A stretch of DNA of 64,000 nucleotides, taken from assembly GCF_003260195.1 (NCBI RefSeq), contig NZ_QEIH01000009.1, positions 1 through 64,000 on the forward strand, in the 5' to 3' direction. Positions 35,945-45,645 of this stretch are shown here, one piece after another (position 1 is the first letter of the stretch; each line of letters opens with the position of its first letter). Source of the stretch: Lutibacter citreus. GTDB taxonomy: Bacteria; Bacteroidota; Bacteroidia; Flavobacteriales; Flavobacteriaceae. The notes under the pieces are model-generated. The model was not told the origin of the DNA. It ran no database searches and saw nothing but the letters and a program-made list of their open reading frames with translations. Made by a program: the position numbers and the translations under genes.

Positions 35945-37042
35945 ATGAAATTACAAAAATTTACATTATTCGTACTAGTACTTTTATGTCTAGCTTGTAA
36001 TGATAAGACTAAAAAAAATAAAGTTGAAAAAGCTAATACAGAATCAAAGATTCATACGGGAAATATGAAGATAGAATATGTAGGTAGAGCAGCTGATAAT
36101 GAAGGGATGCATGTATGGGGTTCTTCTCCAATACAAGATAAGGAAGGGAAAACCCATCTTTTTGCAGCGCAATGGTCTACAAAAACGCAACCTGGAAATT
36201 TTAGTGGATGGTTTAAAGATTGTGAAATAGGGCATTACGTGAGTGATAGCCCAGAAGGTCCATTCAAGTATTTAGGAGTAACAGTTGAAGATAAAGATGG
36301 TTTATTTAATTCACCACATAACCCAACCATTAGTAATATAGATGGTAAATATCAACTTTGTTTTATTGTAAATGAAAACAATGATTTAAAAACCCAACGT
36401 ATTATTATGTATGTTGCTGATGATTTAAATGATACTTGGAGACCTGCAAAAGGTGCAGAAGCCGATGGTACAATTTTACGTCAAACAAAAGATTCTACAG
36501 TTTGGAATTATACAGCTAGGTTAGGAGTTTCTAATCCGTCATTAATAAAATACAAAGGTAAATATCTGTTATATCATAAATCGGTTGTTAGAAAAGAACC
36601 GAAAGGATATGTTTACTCTTATGGTGTTGTAGTTGCCGATAATGTAGAAGGACCGTATATACATAACCCTACAAGAGTAACTGAAGAAAAAATGCCGCTT
36701 GAAGATGCTTATGCATTTACAATGAAAGATTCAGTATACCTTATGAGTCGTGATTTTAGAGGAACTCTTGGAAATAATGGTGGTGGATTGTTATGGAAGT
36801 CTGGAGATGGTTTTTCTTTTCCGGCTGAAAAAACAGTAAGAGCTTATGAAGATTTACAACATTATGTTGGCGAAGAACATTTAAAAGATGCTGTTTCTTA
36901 TAGAGGAAAAAAGGATGGTCATCTGGAGCGGGCACAAATACTTTTTATAGATGAGAAACCGGCTTATTTGTATCTGGCTACAGGAGTTCAAGCTAAACCA
37001 GGTTATGGTAGTAGTTCGCACGTTTTTAAAATTACTTTCTAG
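35945..37042 (+). CDS. Five-bladed propeller glycosidase-like lipoprotein, family unassigned (paralogue 1)
   Basis: 365 residues; the lipoprotein signal ends LVLLCLAC. Propeller strands: MHVWGSSPIQDKEGKTHLFA, CEIGHYVSDSPEGPF, NPTISNIDGKYQLCF, VSNPSLIKYKGKYLLYHKS, EDAYAFTMKDSVYLMSRD and ERAQILFIDEKPAYLYLATG. It shares this pattern with the proteins at 42992 and 46518. The fold class is that of GH43/GH117/GH32, but no named family was recognised. Conserved acidic candidates are the Asp of SPIQD, Glu/Asp of EDAYAF and Glu of ERAQ. It is the first gene after the internal promoter. Confidence 0.7.
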   Translation: MKLQKFTLFVLVLLCLACNDKTKKNKVEKANTESKIHTGNMKIEYVGRAADNEGMHVWGSSPIQDKEGKTHLFAAQWSTKTQPGNFSGWFKDCEIGHYVSDSPEGPFKYLGVTVEDKDGLFNSPHNPTISNIDGKYQLCFIVNENNDLKTQRIIMYVADDLNDTWRPAKGAEADGTILRQTKDSTVWNYTARLGVSNPSLIKYKGKYLLYHKSVVRKEPKGYVYSYGVVVADNVEGPYIHNPTRVTEEKMPLEDAYAFTMKDSVYLMSRDFRGTLGNNGGGLLWKSGDGFSFPAEKTVRAYEDLQHYVGEEHLKDAVSYRGKKDGHLERAQILFIDEKPAYLYLATGVQAKPGYGSSSHVFKITF

Positions 37043-37092
37043 TAAAATAAAATTGGTAAAAAGAATTGAAATTGGAGATTTAAATTAAAAAA

Positions 37093-38673
37093 ATGGGAAA
37101 AGAGTTTAGGTTTAAGAATTTTATTTTTTACGGTTTTACAATACTATTCATGTTACTTATTGGTAACTCAAGTTTTGCGCAAACAAATATTTCAAAAAAA
37201 ATAACTTCCAAAACTATATTTCAGCTAGGGTCTCTTTTTAAAGACCATATGGTGTTGCAACGAGATATGCCTATTTCTATATGGGGAAAAGCAAAAGTAG
37301 GATCTACAGTTAATATCCAATTTGGTTATTCTGAAAAAAGTACCGTTGCAGATTCAAATGGTAAATGGAGTATAAAATTAGATGCTTTAAAAGCAAGTTT
37401 AGAACCCAAAACTATGATTGTGTCTTCTTCACTTGAAGAGAAGACAATCAAAATTTCAGATATTTTAGTAGGCGAAGTTTGGATTTGTTCAGGTCAATCT
37501 AATATGCAGTTTTCTGTAAACGGGGCACCAGAAGTAAAAAAGTTAGTTTCTTCAACAAAAAATATTAGAAGTTTTAAAGTTAAAAATACGGTTGCATTTG
37601 AACCTCAAGATACTTGTGAAGGTGTATGGGAGGTAAAACATCCAAATAGTGCTGTTGCATTTTCATTTGCTTATTTTTTAGAGAAATCTGCAAATGTCCC
37701 TATCGGTATTATTTTAACATCTTGGGGAAGTTCATCTATTGAAGCTTGGATGCCTCGTGATATGACAGAAACGGTACCGCATTATAAAATTATGATGGAT
37801 GAGTTTGATGCTGATACAATAACTAAAAATAAAATAAAAGCTATTTTAAAAGGTCCAAAACCTTGGCGAAATACGGATGATATTTTTTTACGGAGACAAT
37901 CAAATATTCTGTATAATGCTATGATGTATCCATTAATTCCTTATGCTTGTAGAGGTTTGGTTTGGTATCAAGGAGAACGTAACACACAATCCATGTATGG
38001 TATGGTTAAAGAACCATGGTATGCTAGAAATTCAGGGATATTAAAGTATGGTGATGTACTTAAAGAATGGATTCAACGCTACCGAAAAGGTTGGGATAAT
38101 GAAAAATTACATTTTCTAGTGGTAATGCTTCCTGGTTATGGAAAAGTTTTGGATTCAGAAAAAGATATGAATCCAAAAAATCCAGATGCTCATTCTTGGG
38201 CTTGGATGCGAGAATCTCAATTAAAAGCTCTTGAGCTATCAAATACATCAGTAATAAATACTATTGATTTGGGTGATGTAAAAAATATACATCCAAAAGA
38301 TAAATTACCAGTTGGTAAACGTTTGTCTTTAATGGCGCTTCATAATGTTTTATATAAAAAAGTGAAAGCATTTGGACCAACAATGAAAAGAGTGAAAATA
38401 AAAGGAAACTCTATAGTTGTGAATTTTGATAATGTTAAAAGCTTAAAGACAATAGATGGTAAAGCGCCAACTGGATTTTGGTTGTCAGATTCATCAGGGA
38501 ATTGGATTCCTGCCGAAGCAAAAATTAAAAGGAAATCAGTTAAATTGAATGCTCCAGGTTTAGGAAAACCCCTTTATATACGTTATGCTTTTATAGGTAA
38601 ACCAAATGTGAACTTGGTGAATGAAGCTAATTTACCTGCTTACCCGTTTAGAACTGATACATTTAAACCTTAG
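37093..38673 (+). CDS. SGNH-type carbohydrate acetylesterase (sialate O-acetylesterase-like)
   Basis: 526 residues with a signal peptide ending SSFAQ. N-terminal beta domain HMVLQRDMPISIWGKAKVG, then the catalytic block GEVWICSGQSNMQFS with nucleophile Ser136, RGLVWYQGERNT, and the Asp/His pair in DLGDVKNIHP. This is the SASA/DUF303 esterase family, which removes O-acetyl groups from sugars. Despite the family name there is no sialic acid pathway here, so an acetylated algal-type glycan is the likely substrate. A second member is at 44170. Confidence 0.9.
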   Translation: MGKEFRFKNFIFYGFTILFMLLIGNSSFAQTNISKKITSKTIFQLGSLFKDHMVLQRDMPISIWGKAKVGSTVNIQFGYSEKSTVADSNGKWSIKLDALKASLEPKTMIVSSSLEEKTIKISDILVGEVWICSGQSNMQFSVNGAPEVKKLVSSTKNIRSFKVKNTVAFEPQDTCEGVWEVKHPNSAVAFSFAYFLEKSANVPIGIILTSWGSSSIEAWMPRDMTETVPHYKIMMDEFDADTITKNKIKAILKGPKPWRNTDDIFLRRQSNILYNAMMYPLIPYACRGLVWYQGERNTQSMYGMVKEPWYARNSGILKYGDVLKEWIQRYRKGWDNEKLHFLVVMLPGYGKVLDSEKDMNPKNPDAHSWAWMRESQLKALELSNTSVINTIDLGDVKNIHPKDKLPVGKRLSLMALHNVLYKKVKAFGPTMKRVKIKGNSIVVNFDNVKSLKTIDGKAPTGFWLSDSSGNWIPAEAKIKRKSVKLNAPGLGKPLYIRYAFIGKPNVNLVNEANLPAYPFRTDTFKP

Positions 38674-38736
38674 ATTTTATAGTTCTATTGCTTAAATAAT
38701 TAGTGTATTTAATTAGAAAAAAATTATAATAATAAA

Positions 38737-40203
38737 ATGAATTCAAAAAAAATAATAGGTGTTTTTTTAATTTTAGTTTGTACAATATTTAGTATTGAAG
38801 CACAGGATATTACTCCTGATACTAAAATTTTATATAAAGAAATAAATCAAGATAGTTTATACCTTCATGTTTTTAAACCTCAATTATCTAAAAAGCCAAC
38901 TGCTGCAATTGTATTCTTTTTTGGTGGAGGTTGGACAGGGGGTAATCCAGAACAATTCTATCAGCAAAGTGAATATTTTGCGTCTAGGGGTATGTTGGCA
39001 ATTGCTGCAGAATATAGGGTGAAGAATACACATGGAACTTCTCCTTTTGAGTGTGTTGAAGATGCTAAATCTGCTATTCGTTGGGTACGAGAACATGCAA
39101 AAGAATTAAATATAGATCCTAATAAAATTGTTGCAAGTGGAGGTTCTGCAGGAGGCCATATTGCAATAACTACCGCTTTAATAAATGGATTTGAAAATCC
39201 TAATGAGAATTTAGCTGTAAGCTCAGTTCCTAATGCTGTAGTTGCATATAATCCTGTTTTAGATACAACTAAAAAAGGTTATGGTTATAAAAAAGTTGAG
39301 GGTCGTGAAACAGAAATATCTCCATGTCATCAAGTGAAGAGAGATATGCCTCCAATGCTATTATTTCACGGGACAAAAGATAAAACGGTACCTTTTGAAA
39401 ATGCAAAACGTTTTACCAAATTAATGAATAAAGCTGGAAATAAGTGCGAATTAGTTGCAGTTGAAAATGTTGGGCATGGATTTTTTAATGGAGATTTTTT
39501 TAGAAAAGGATCTGGAAATAAATACTTCAACTTAACCGTATATAAAACAGATGTGTTTTTAAGAAAACTGGGTTATCTTAAGAAGAAACCAACACTTTCT
39601 GAAAATTTAAAGTATGTTTCTTGCATTGGAGATAGTAATACTGAAGCTACATACCCTAAATTTTTACAAGAAAAATTAGGTGAAAAATATCAAGTAAAGA
39701 ATTTTGGCAAGGGAGGAGCAACATTAATTGGAGGTACAAATCATCCATATTTTAAAAAAGATGAATACAAAAATTCATTAAAATATACTCCTGAAATTGT
39801 TTTAATAATGTTTGGGACAAACGATGCAAATGTTAAGTGGTGTTTAGATAAAACAAGAAAAACTGATTTTGTAGGCACACCTCAAGAAGAGTTTAAAAGT
39901 GAATATATAAAATTGATAACCTCTTATAAAAGTAAGAATGAAAAAGCGGAGATATTTATTTTGACACCGCTACCTATTTACGAACATAAAAAAAGTAGAG
40001 ACCCCAAAATAAAACAACGTATAGAGCATTTAAACCAATGGGTAATTCCAATAGTTAGAGAGATTTCACAAGAAGAAAATATAAAACTTATAGATGTAAA
40101 CACCTTAATGAAAAAGGCTTATAAATACACTGTTGATGGGGTACACCTGAATAATAAAGGATATAAAATATTAGCAAAAAAAATAGCTAAAGAATTAAAA
40201 TAA
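38737..40203 (+). CDS. Two-domain esterase: alpha/beta-hydrolase fused to SGNH hydrolase
   Basis: 488 residues with a signal peptide ending SIEAQD. Domain 1 (~30-280) is an alpha/beta-hydrolase of the acetyl-xylan-esterase/BD-FAE kind: oxyanion motif FFFGGGW, nucleophile elbow GGSAGGH (Ser137), Asp215 in HGTKDKTVP, and His247. Domain 2 (~292-488) is an SGNH/GDSL esterase: IGDSNTEATYP (Ser300), GTNDANVKW, and DGVHLNN with Asp467 and His470. Both catalytic sets are complete, so the protein probably removes two kinds or positions of ester from one glycan. It lies within the esterase/glycosidase run. Confidence 0.88.
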   Translation: MNSKKIIGVFLILVCTIFSIEAQDITPDTKILYKEINQDSLYLHVFKPQLSKKPTAAIVFFFGGGWTGGNPEQFYQQSEYFASRGMLAIAAEYRVKNTHGTSPFECVEDAKSAIRWVREHAKELNIDPNKIVASGGSAGGHIAITTALINGFENPNENLAVSSVPNAVVAYNPVLDTTKKGYGYKKVEGRETEISPCHQVKRDMPPMLLFHGTKDKTVPFENAKRFTKLMNKAGNKCELVAVENVGHGFFNGDFFRKGSGNKYFNLTVYKTDVFLRKLGYLKKKPTLSENLKYVSCIGDSNTEATYPKFLQEKLGEKYQVKNFGKGGATLIGGTNHPYFKKDEYKNSLKYTPEIVLIMFGTNDANVKWCLDKTRKTDFVGTPQEEFKSEYIKLITSYKSKNEKAEIFILTPLPIYEHKKSRDPKIKQRIEHLNQWVIPIVREISQEENIKLIDVNTLMKKAYKYTVDGVHLNNKGYKILAKKIAKELK

Positions 40204-40227
40204 AATCAAATTCAAAACAGGTGTTAA

Positions 40228-41214
40228 ATGAAATTAAAATTAGGTGTTGTAATTATATTAGCTAGTTTAATCACTTCCTGTAATACTACAATAAAAGACA
40301 AAACGGAAAAGAATGTTGTAAAATTTTCATATCAAAAATTAACAGGAGTTGGAGAAGATTCAGTATATAATAGAAGAGATAATAGCGATATTATTAAAGT
40401 AGATCATACTTATTATATGTGGTATACACGTATGGATAGTCCAGTAACATCTGGTTATTGGGGTACTATTTGGTATGCAACATCAAACGATGAAGGAAAT
40501 ACATGGAAAGAAGAAGGTATGGCGCTGGGCTTAGGTAATGAAGGAGAGTTTGATAGTCATTCTGTTTTTACGCCAAATATTTTAGCTTATAAAGGAAAAT
40601 ATTATTTGTATTACACAGGCGTAAAACCAACTCTAGGTAATAAAAATAAGGAGTTTGAAGGTAATTCAATAACTGATATAACTGCAATAGGTCTTGCTGT
40701 TTCGGATAGTCCAGATGGACCATTTATAAGAGTGGAAAATAATCCTATTTTAGAAATTAGCGATATAGCTTCAGACTTTGATAGCTTTAGAATTGATGAT
40801 GCTAGTTTATTAGTTAGAGATGATAGAATATGGTTATTCTACAAAGGAAGATCTATTATTGATGGTAAAGATGGACCTAAAAGAACAAAAATGAGTGTTG
40901 CTTATGCGTATAAAGTAGAAGGTCCATATAAAAAACATGATGGACCTTTATTAGATAAAAGCCATGAAGTATTAATTTGGCAGAAAGATGGAGGAATTGC
41001 TTCTTTAGCATCTATTAATTCAACAATAAATTATGCAAAAGACGGAGAGTGTTTTTCGGTTCTTCAAGATAGTTTAAAGGAATTTCCAAAAGCGCCAGGT
41101 TTGTATCGTCCACATTTAGAAAATGGAAACCCAAATACTGAAATTCCTGGTTGGGGAATTTCAATGATTCAAAAGAAAGGATTAGCATATTTGGTTCGTT
41201 TTGAAATGAAATAA
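40228..41214 (+). CDS. GH117-like five-bladed propeller glycosidase, lipoprotein
   Basis: 328 residues; the lipoprotein signal ends ASLITSC. Motifs match its paralogue at 28380: RRDNSDIIKVDHTYYMWYTR, IWYATSNDEGNTWKEEGMAL, VFTPNILAYKGKYYLYYTG, RIDDASLLVRDDRIWLFYKG and SHEVLIWQKDGGIASL. The RDPS of GH117 is RDNS here. The two copies are clearly diverged, which suggests different linkages or leaving groups. It lies 7 bases before the GH29 fucosidase. Alpha-1,3-linked L-galactose-type residues are the family norm; the real substrate is open. Confidence 0.75.
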   Translation: MKLKLGVVIILASLITSCNTTIKDKTEKNVVKFSYQKLTGVGEDSVYNRRDNSDIIKVDHTYYMWYTRMDSPVTSGYWGTIWYATSNDEGNTWKEEGMALGLGNEGEFDSHSVFTPNILAYKGKYYLYYTGVKPTLGNKNKEFEGNSITDITAIGLAVSDSPDGPFIRVENNPILEISDIASDFDSFRIDDASLLVRDDRIWLFYKGRSIIDGKDGPKRTKMSVAYAYKVEGPYKKHDGPLLDKSHEVLIWQKDGGIASLASINSTINYAKDGECFSVLQDSLKEFPKAPGLYRPHLENGNPNTEIPGWGISMIQKKGLAYLVRFEMK

Positions 41215-41221
41215 TAATAAT

Positions 41222-42815
41222 ATGAAAATAAATAATAGTTTAAACTTACTTGTATTAATTCCTTTACTGTTGTTCTTGTCTTGTAAAAATAAGCCTGAAA
41301 CTGATAAGGGGATTTCGGAAACAAACACTCACTATGATGGCAGTTGGGAGGCATTACAAAAAATGCCAGTTCCTACTTGGTTTGATGATGGGAAGATTGG
41401 TTTGTTTATTCACTGGGGGCCTTATAGCGCTATTGGTTATAAAAAAGAAGGGCGTGGTTATGCAGAGCACGTACCAAAACAAATATATGAGCAAAAGGAG
41501 CATTATTATCCTTATTTGAAAGAACGTTGGGGAGCCGCTCCACCTGATTTTGGGTAAGGATATCATACCAGAATTTAAGGCCGAAAAATGGGATCCAGAT
41601 GAATGGGCATCCCTTTTTGCTGAGGTTGGTATTAAATACGTGGTATTAACTGCTGAACATCATGATGGTTTTTCTAATTGGGATTCAAAAATAAACCCTT
41701 GGAATTCAGTGAATATGGGGCCTAAAAGAGATCTTGTTGGAGATTTGGGAAAAGCAGTTAGAAACTATGGACTTAAATACGCACCTTCATATCATCGTGA
41801 AAGACACACAGGTTTCTTTGCTAAAGAAAAATACGTAGTTCATAGTGAACCGAGAGATGATATTGTAGAAGAAATAAAAAGAGCTCCAGAAGCAGCAGTA
41901 CTTTATGGACCATTTGAGTATAGTAAAGAGTTTGTAGATGATTACGTGGCTCGTTGGAAAGAAATTCAAGATAAATACCATCCAGATTTTTTGTGGATTG
42001 ATGATGTTCCTATTTTTACACGTGATGGTAATAATCCCAAAACTGGTTTCAGACCAGAAATTCAATATTTTTATGACCAGTATAGAAATATGATTACTAA
42101 TTTTATGAATAATGGATTAGATAGGAAACAAGATGTATATGTAAATAACAAAGGAGCCAACCGAAATTGGCCAGATGGAGTAGGTTGTTTAGAAAAGGAT
42201 AATTTAAAACTTAAAGTTATTGGACCTAAATGGCAGAGTTGTACAACTTTTGGAACTTCTTTTGGCTATTTAGAAAACGATACATATAAAAGCGTTCAAC
42301 ACATTATTAAAGAAATGGTGGAGGTAGTTTCTAGAAATGGTAATTTTTTAATCAATATTGGTCCAAGAGCAGACGGTACCATTCCCGATGAACAAGTTAA
42401 GAGATTGCGTGAAATGGGAAATTGGTTGAAGATAAATGGTGATGCTATTTATGGGACTCGATATTGGAAAGAAAATCATCAAAAAGAAGGAAATTTGGCT
42501 TTTACCACAAAAGGAAAAGTACTATTTGCTATTGCTTTGGAAAAACCTGAAAAACCATTTGTAATAAAAGGTACTAAAGGTTGGAATAGAGAAAATATCA
42601 AATCTGTTCAACTTATAGGTTCTAAAGAAAAGATATCTTGGAAAATGTTAGAAGAAGGTTTAAGAATATTACCCCCTGAAAATTTGGGGAAAAGTGAATA
42701 TGCTTGGTCGTTTAAGATTCTTACAAGTAGTAATCAATTCCATCCTAATGCTATCGAAGTTGATGCGGATAAGGTTTTAAAAGGAACAAAAAAAGTAAAT
42801 TTAGAAGGGTTTTAA
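41222..42815 (+). pseudogene. GH29 alpha-L-fucosidase, frameshifted
   Basis: The N-terminal piece (41222-41557) has a lipoprotein signal (LLLFLSC) and the GH29 opening PTWFDDGKIGLFIHWGPYSA, then ends at PPDFG-stop. The rest continues in another frame from ~41550 (KDIIPEFKAEKWDPDEWASL) to 42815 with KYVVLTAEHHDGFSNWDS, PDFLWIDD (candidate nucleophile Asp, codon 42000-42002) and FLINIGPRADGTIPDEQ. The expected text is PDFGYKDII, so one event (loss of two bases or gain of one) near 41555 explains it. Everything else is intact, so the lesion is recent, programmed, or a sequencing error. It would release L-fucose, which the genes at 48742-52089 could consume. Confidence 0.85.
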
Positions 42816-42991
42816 GTACTTGTTTTTTTATTTGGTTTGTTTTGAAATGAAATAATAAAAAGTTAAACAATAAATTTAGATAAGATAGGGAAATACTATA
42901 AATGAACTTGTAGATAATATTAGAACTCATAAAAAACAAAAAAGACCATTACATATAAGGACCAAAATGCTAATAAAATGAAGTATTTATA

Positions 42992-44101
42992 ATGAAAAAC
43001 ATCAGAAAAGTATTTTTAGTAATTACGGTTTTCTTTATTCTTTTTATTTCATGTAATGGGACAAAAAGTAATAAAGAAGAAATTACAAATCAAACACGCA
43101 CAAAAGAGCATATACCTAATGACATGGCTGATCAATGGAAATTTATTGGTGAAGCGATAAATGAATCTGGTTATGACATTTGGGGAAGTTCTCCAATAAG
43201 AGATGACCGAGGTAATGTTCATCTTTTTTGTGCAAGATGGTCTTCAGAAACCCCTTTTAGAACAGCTTGGCGTTATAATAGTGAAATTGCGCATTATGTT
43301 TCTAAAAACCCAGAAAACCCATTTCAGTTTGTGGAAGTTATAGGTAAAGGAAAAAATAATGGTAAATGGAATTCTGCCGGTTTTCACAATCCTAATATTA
43401 AGAAAATTGATGATAAATATGTTTTGGTATATATAGCTAATGATGGAGCAAAAAAACACGGGCCAAGTCAAAGAATAGGAATGCTTTTAAGTAATACTAT
43501 TAATGGTCCTTGGGTTGAAGTTCCAAATGAAAATGAGCCATTACTAAGTCCGCCTAATAATAGTGCTATTTGGTGTTTTAATAGTGATCTTGGTGTAAAT
43601 AACCCTAGTTTAATAAAACATCCAAATGGGAAATATTATTTATATTTTAAAGCAAAGGCAGGCGCTAAAGGAAATGTGAGTATGGGACTTGCTATTTCAA
43701 ATAAATTGGAAGGTCCGTATATTATACAACCAAATCCAATTACTACCAATAAAGCTCGAATAGAAGATGGATATGCATTTCTATGGAAAAATAAAGTATG
43801 TTTATTAACTACAGATAATCATGGCATATTGGAAAAAGGCGGAGGTTTACTTTGGGTATCTGATGATGGACTTAAATTTGAATCTCAACCATTATCTGGA
43901 TTCCATAACTGTCAAGATTTTTACCTTAAAGGCAATATTCCAGAAGGAGCTAATGCACGCTATGGTAAGAAAGTGAAATTTGAGAGACCTCAATTATTAA
44001 TGGATTCAAATAATGAACCTGAATACCTTTATTGCCCTAGTGGAATAGCATTAGATGGTAGTGATGGAACGAATAGTTACGTGCTGAAATATGAGAAATA
44101 A
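42992..44101 (+). CDS. Five-bladed propeller glycosidase-like lipoprotein, family unassigned (paralogue 2)
   Basis: 369 residues; the lipoprotein signal ends ILFISC. Blades: YDIWGSSPIRDDRGNVHLFC, SEIAHYVSKNPENPF, FHNPNIKKIDDKYVLVYIAN, VNNPSLIKHPNGKYYLYFK, IEDGYAFLWKNKVCLLTTD and ERPQLLMDSNNEPEYLYC. It resembles the 35945 protein along its whole length (WGSSPI, EI-HYVS, GLLW, ER-Q). Preceded by a 176-base gap after the fucosidase, so a separate promoter is possible although none was recognised. Confidence 0.7.
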   Translation: MKNIRKVFLVITVFFILFISCNGTKSNKEEITNQTRTKEHIPNDMADQWKFIGEAINESGYDIWGSSPIRDDRGNVHLFCARWSSETPFRTAWRYNSEIAHYVSKNPENPFQFVEVIGKGKNNGKWNSAGFHNPNIKKIDDKYVLVYIANDGAKKHGPSQRIGMLLSNTINGPWVEVPNENEPLLSPPNNSAIWCFNSDLGVNNPSLIKHPNGKYYLYFKAKAGAKGNVSMGLAISNKLEGPYIIQPNPITTNKARIEDGYAFLWKNKVCLLTTDNHGILEKGGGLLWVSDDGLKFESQPLSGFHNCQDFYLKGNIPEGANARYGKKVKFERPQLLMDSNNEPEYLYCPSGIALDGSDGTNSYVLKYEK

Positions 44102-44169
44102 AAAGGATTTAAATAATTCAAAGTTTTAAGAAAGGACTAAAGTATATTAATATTTGAAAGTTAGAAAAA

Positions 44170-45624
44170 ATGAAAAAAAATATTTTAATTTTGTTAGTAA
44201 CAGTATTTAATCTGTTAATTCTACAACCAGTTAAGGCGGAGGTTAAGCTTCCTGCTATTGTATCGTCAAATATGGTTTTGCAGCGCAATACTACAATTGT
44301 ACTTTGGGGATGGGCAGATGCTAAGGAGAAAATTACCGTTAACACCTCATGGTTAGATAAATCCATTAACATTCAAGCAAACAAAGAAGGTAGTTGGAGG
44401 GTTGAAGTAAAAACAACCAATAGTAAAGAGCCTCAATCTATTACAATAAAGAGTAAAGCTTCAGATATTTTATTAGAAAATATTTTATTTGGTGAAGTTT
44501 GGCTATGCTCTGGTCAATCTAATATGGAACAACCTATAAGTGGGTATAATGGTCAACCAATATTTGGGTCTAATATGGCAACAACAAAATCTAATAATAA
44601 AAATTTACGTTTTTTTAGTGTTCATAAAATTGCTTCAAAAACGCCTTTAGAAAAGATTGAAAAATTTTCTGGTTGGGAGCAATCATCTCCACAAAGCGTT
44701 TCAAAATTTAGTGCAATTGCTTATTTCTTTGGAAAGCAACTTCAAGAAGTTTTAGATTGCCCTGTAGGAATGATTCATACGTCTTGGGGAGGTAGTACGG
44801 TACAAGCTTGGATGAGTAAAGAAGTGTTTAATTCATATAAAGAAGTTAATTTAGATAATGTAAATCTTAAAAAAAGACCTCAATACATACCAACAGTATT
44901 GTATAATTCAATGATAAATCCTTTAATTCCTTATACAATAAAAGGAGCATTGTGGTATCAGGGAGAAAGCAATCGCAAGGAAGTCAATGATTATAAAAAG
45001 TTTTTTCCTGCAATGGTAAAAGATTGGAGAACACGTTGGGGAATTGGAGAATTTCCATTTTACTATGTGCAAATTGCTCCATTTTTATATGGAAATAATA
45101 ATGCATTTCAAACAGAAGACAATTCTGCTTTTATTAGAGAAGCACAGTTAGAATGTTTAGATTTAATTCCAAATTCGGGAATTGCTATTACGATGGATAT
45201 TGGTGATGAAAATAGTATTCATCCACCAAAAAAGAAAGAAGTGGCAGACAGATTATTATTTAATGCGCTAAACCAAACATACGGTTATAAGGCAATAGAT
45301 TATGCGGCGCCAATTTATAATTCACTTCAAATAGAAGATGGTGGAATCACATTGAATTTTAAAAATGCTGAGAACGGATTATATGCATATGATGGATTAT
45401 CAGGTTTTGAAATTGCAGGAACTGATAAAGTATTTTACCCTGCCACAGCCAAAATTGTGAATAAAAAGAACGTATTTGTGAAAAGTGATAAAGTACTGAA
45501 TCCTGTGGCTGTTAGATATGCGTGGCGTAATTGGATAGTAGGAACTCTTTATGATACAAATCTTTTATCGGCGTCATCTTTTAGAACAGATAATTGGAAT
45601 AATGCAACTCAATTTAAGAAATAA
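44170..45624 (+). CDS. SGNH-type carbohydrate acetylesterase (sialate O-acetylesterase-like)
   Basis: 484 residues with a signal peptide ending QPVKAE. SNMVLQRNTTIVLWGWAD opens the N-terminal beta domain; GEVWLCSGQSNMEQP holds nucleophile Ser117; GALWYQGESNRKE and DIGDENSIHPPKK complete the site. It is shorter than its paralogue at 37093 because it lacks one internal loop region. Expected to remove O-acetyl groups from the polymer that the sulfatases and glycosidases attack. Confidence 0.9.
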   Translation: MKKNILILLVTVFNLLILQPVKAEVKLPAIVSSNMVLQRNTTIVLWGWADAKEKITVNTSWLDKSINIQANKEGSWRVEVKTTNSKEPQSITIKSKASDILLENILFGEVWLCSGQSNMEQPISGYNGQPIFGSNMATTKSNNKNLRFFSVHKIASKTPLEKIEKFSGWEQSSPQSVSKFSAIAYFFGKQLQEVLDCPVGMIHTSWGGSTVQAWMSKEVFNSYKEVNLDNVNLKKRPQYIPTVLYNSMINPLIPYTIKGALWYQGESNRKEVNDYKKFFPAMVKDWRTRWGIGEFPFYYVQIAPFLYGNNNAFQTEDNSAFIREAQLECLDLIPNSGIAITMDIGDENSIHPPKKKEVADRLLFNALNQTYGYKAIDYAAPIYNSLQIEDGGITLNFKNAENGLYAYDGLSGFEIAGTDKVFYPATAKIVNKKNVFVKSDKVLNPVAVRYAWRNWIVGTLYDTNLLSASSFRTDNWNNATQFKK

Positions 45625-45645
45625 GGGTATTTAAATTATTTAGAA

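Noticed and set aside
28380-41214. Agar or porphyran utilisation locus, because of GH117-like genes
   Set aside because: No GH16, GH50 or GH86 agarase was recognised and no anhydrogalactose pathway follows. The sugar-acid genes fit fucose better.
41222-42815. Two adjacent fucosidase genes
   Set aside because: The second piece has only a TTG start inside the conserved PDFGYKDII stretch and no signal peptide; together they form one GH29 protein.
37093-45624. Sialic acid utilisation, because of sialate O-acetylesterase-like proteins
   Set aside because: No sialidase, sialic acid lyase or transporter is present; this esterase family acts widely on acetylated glycans in such loci.
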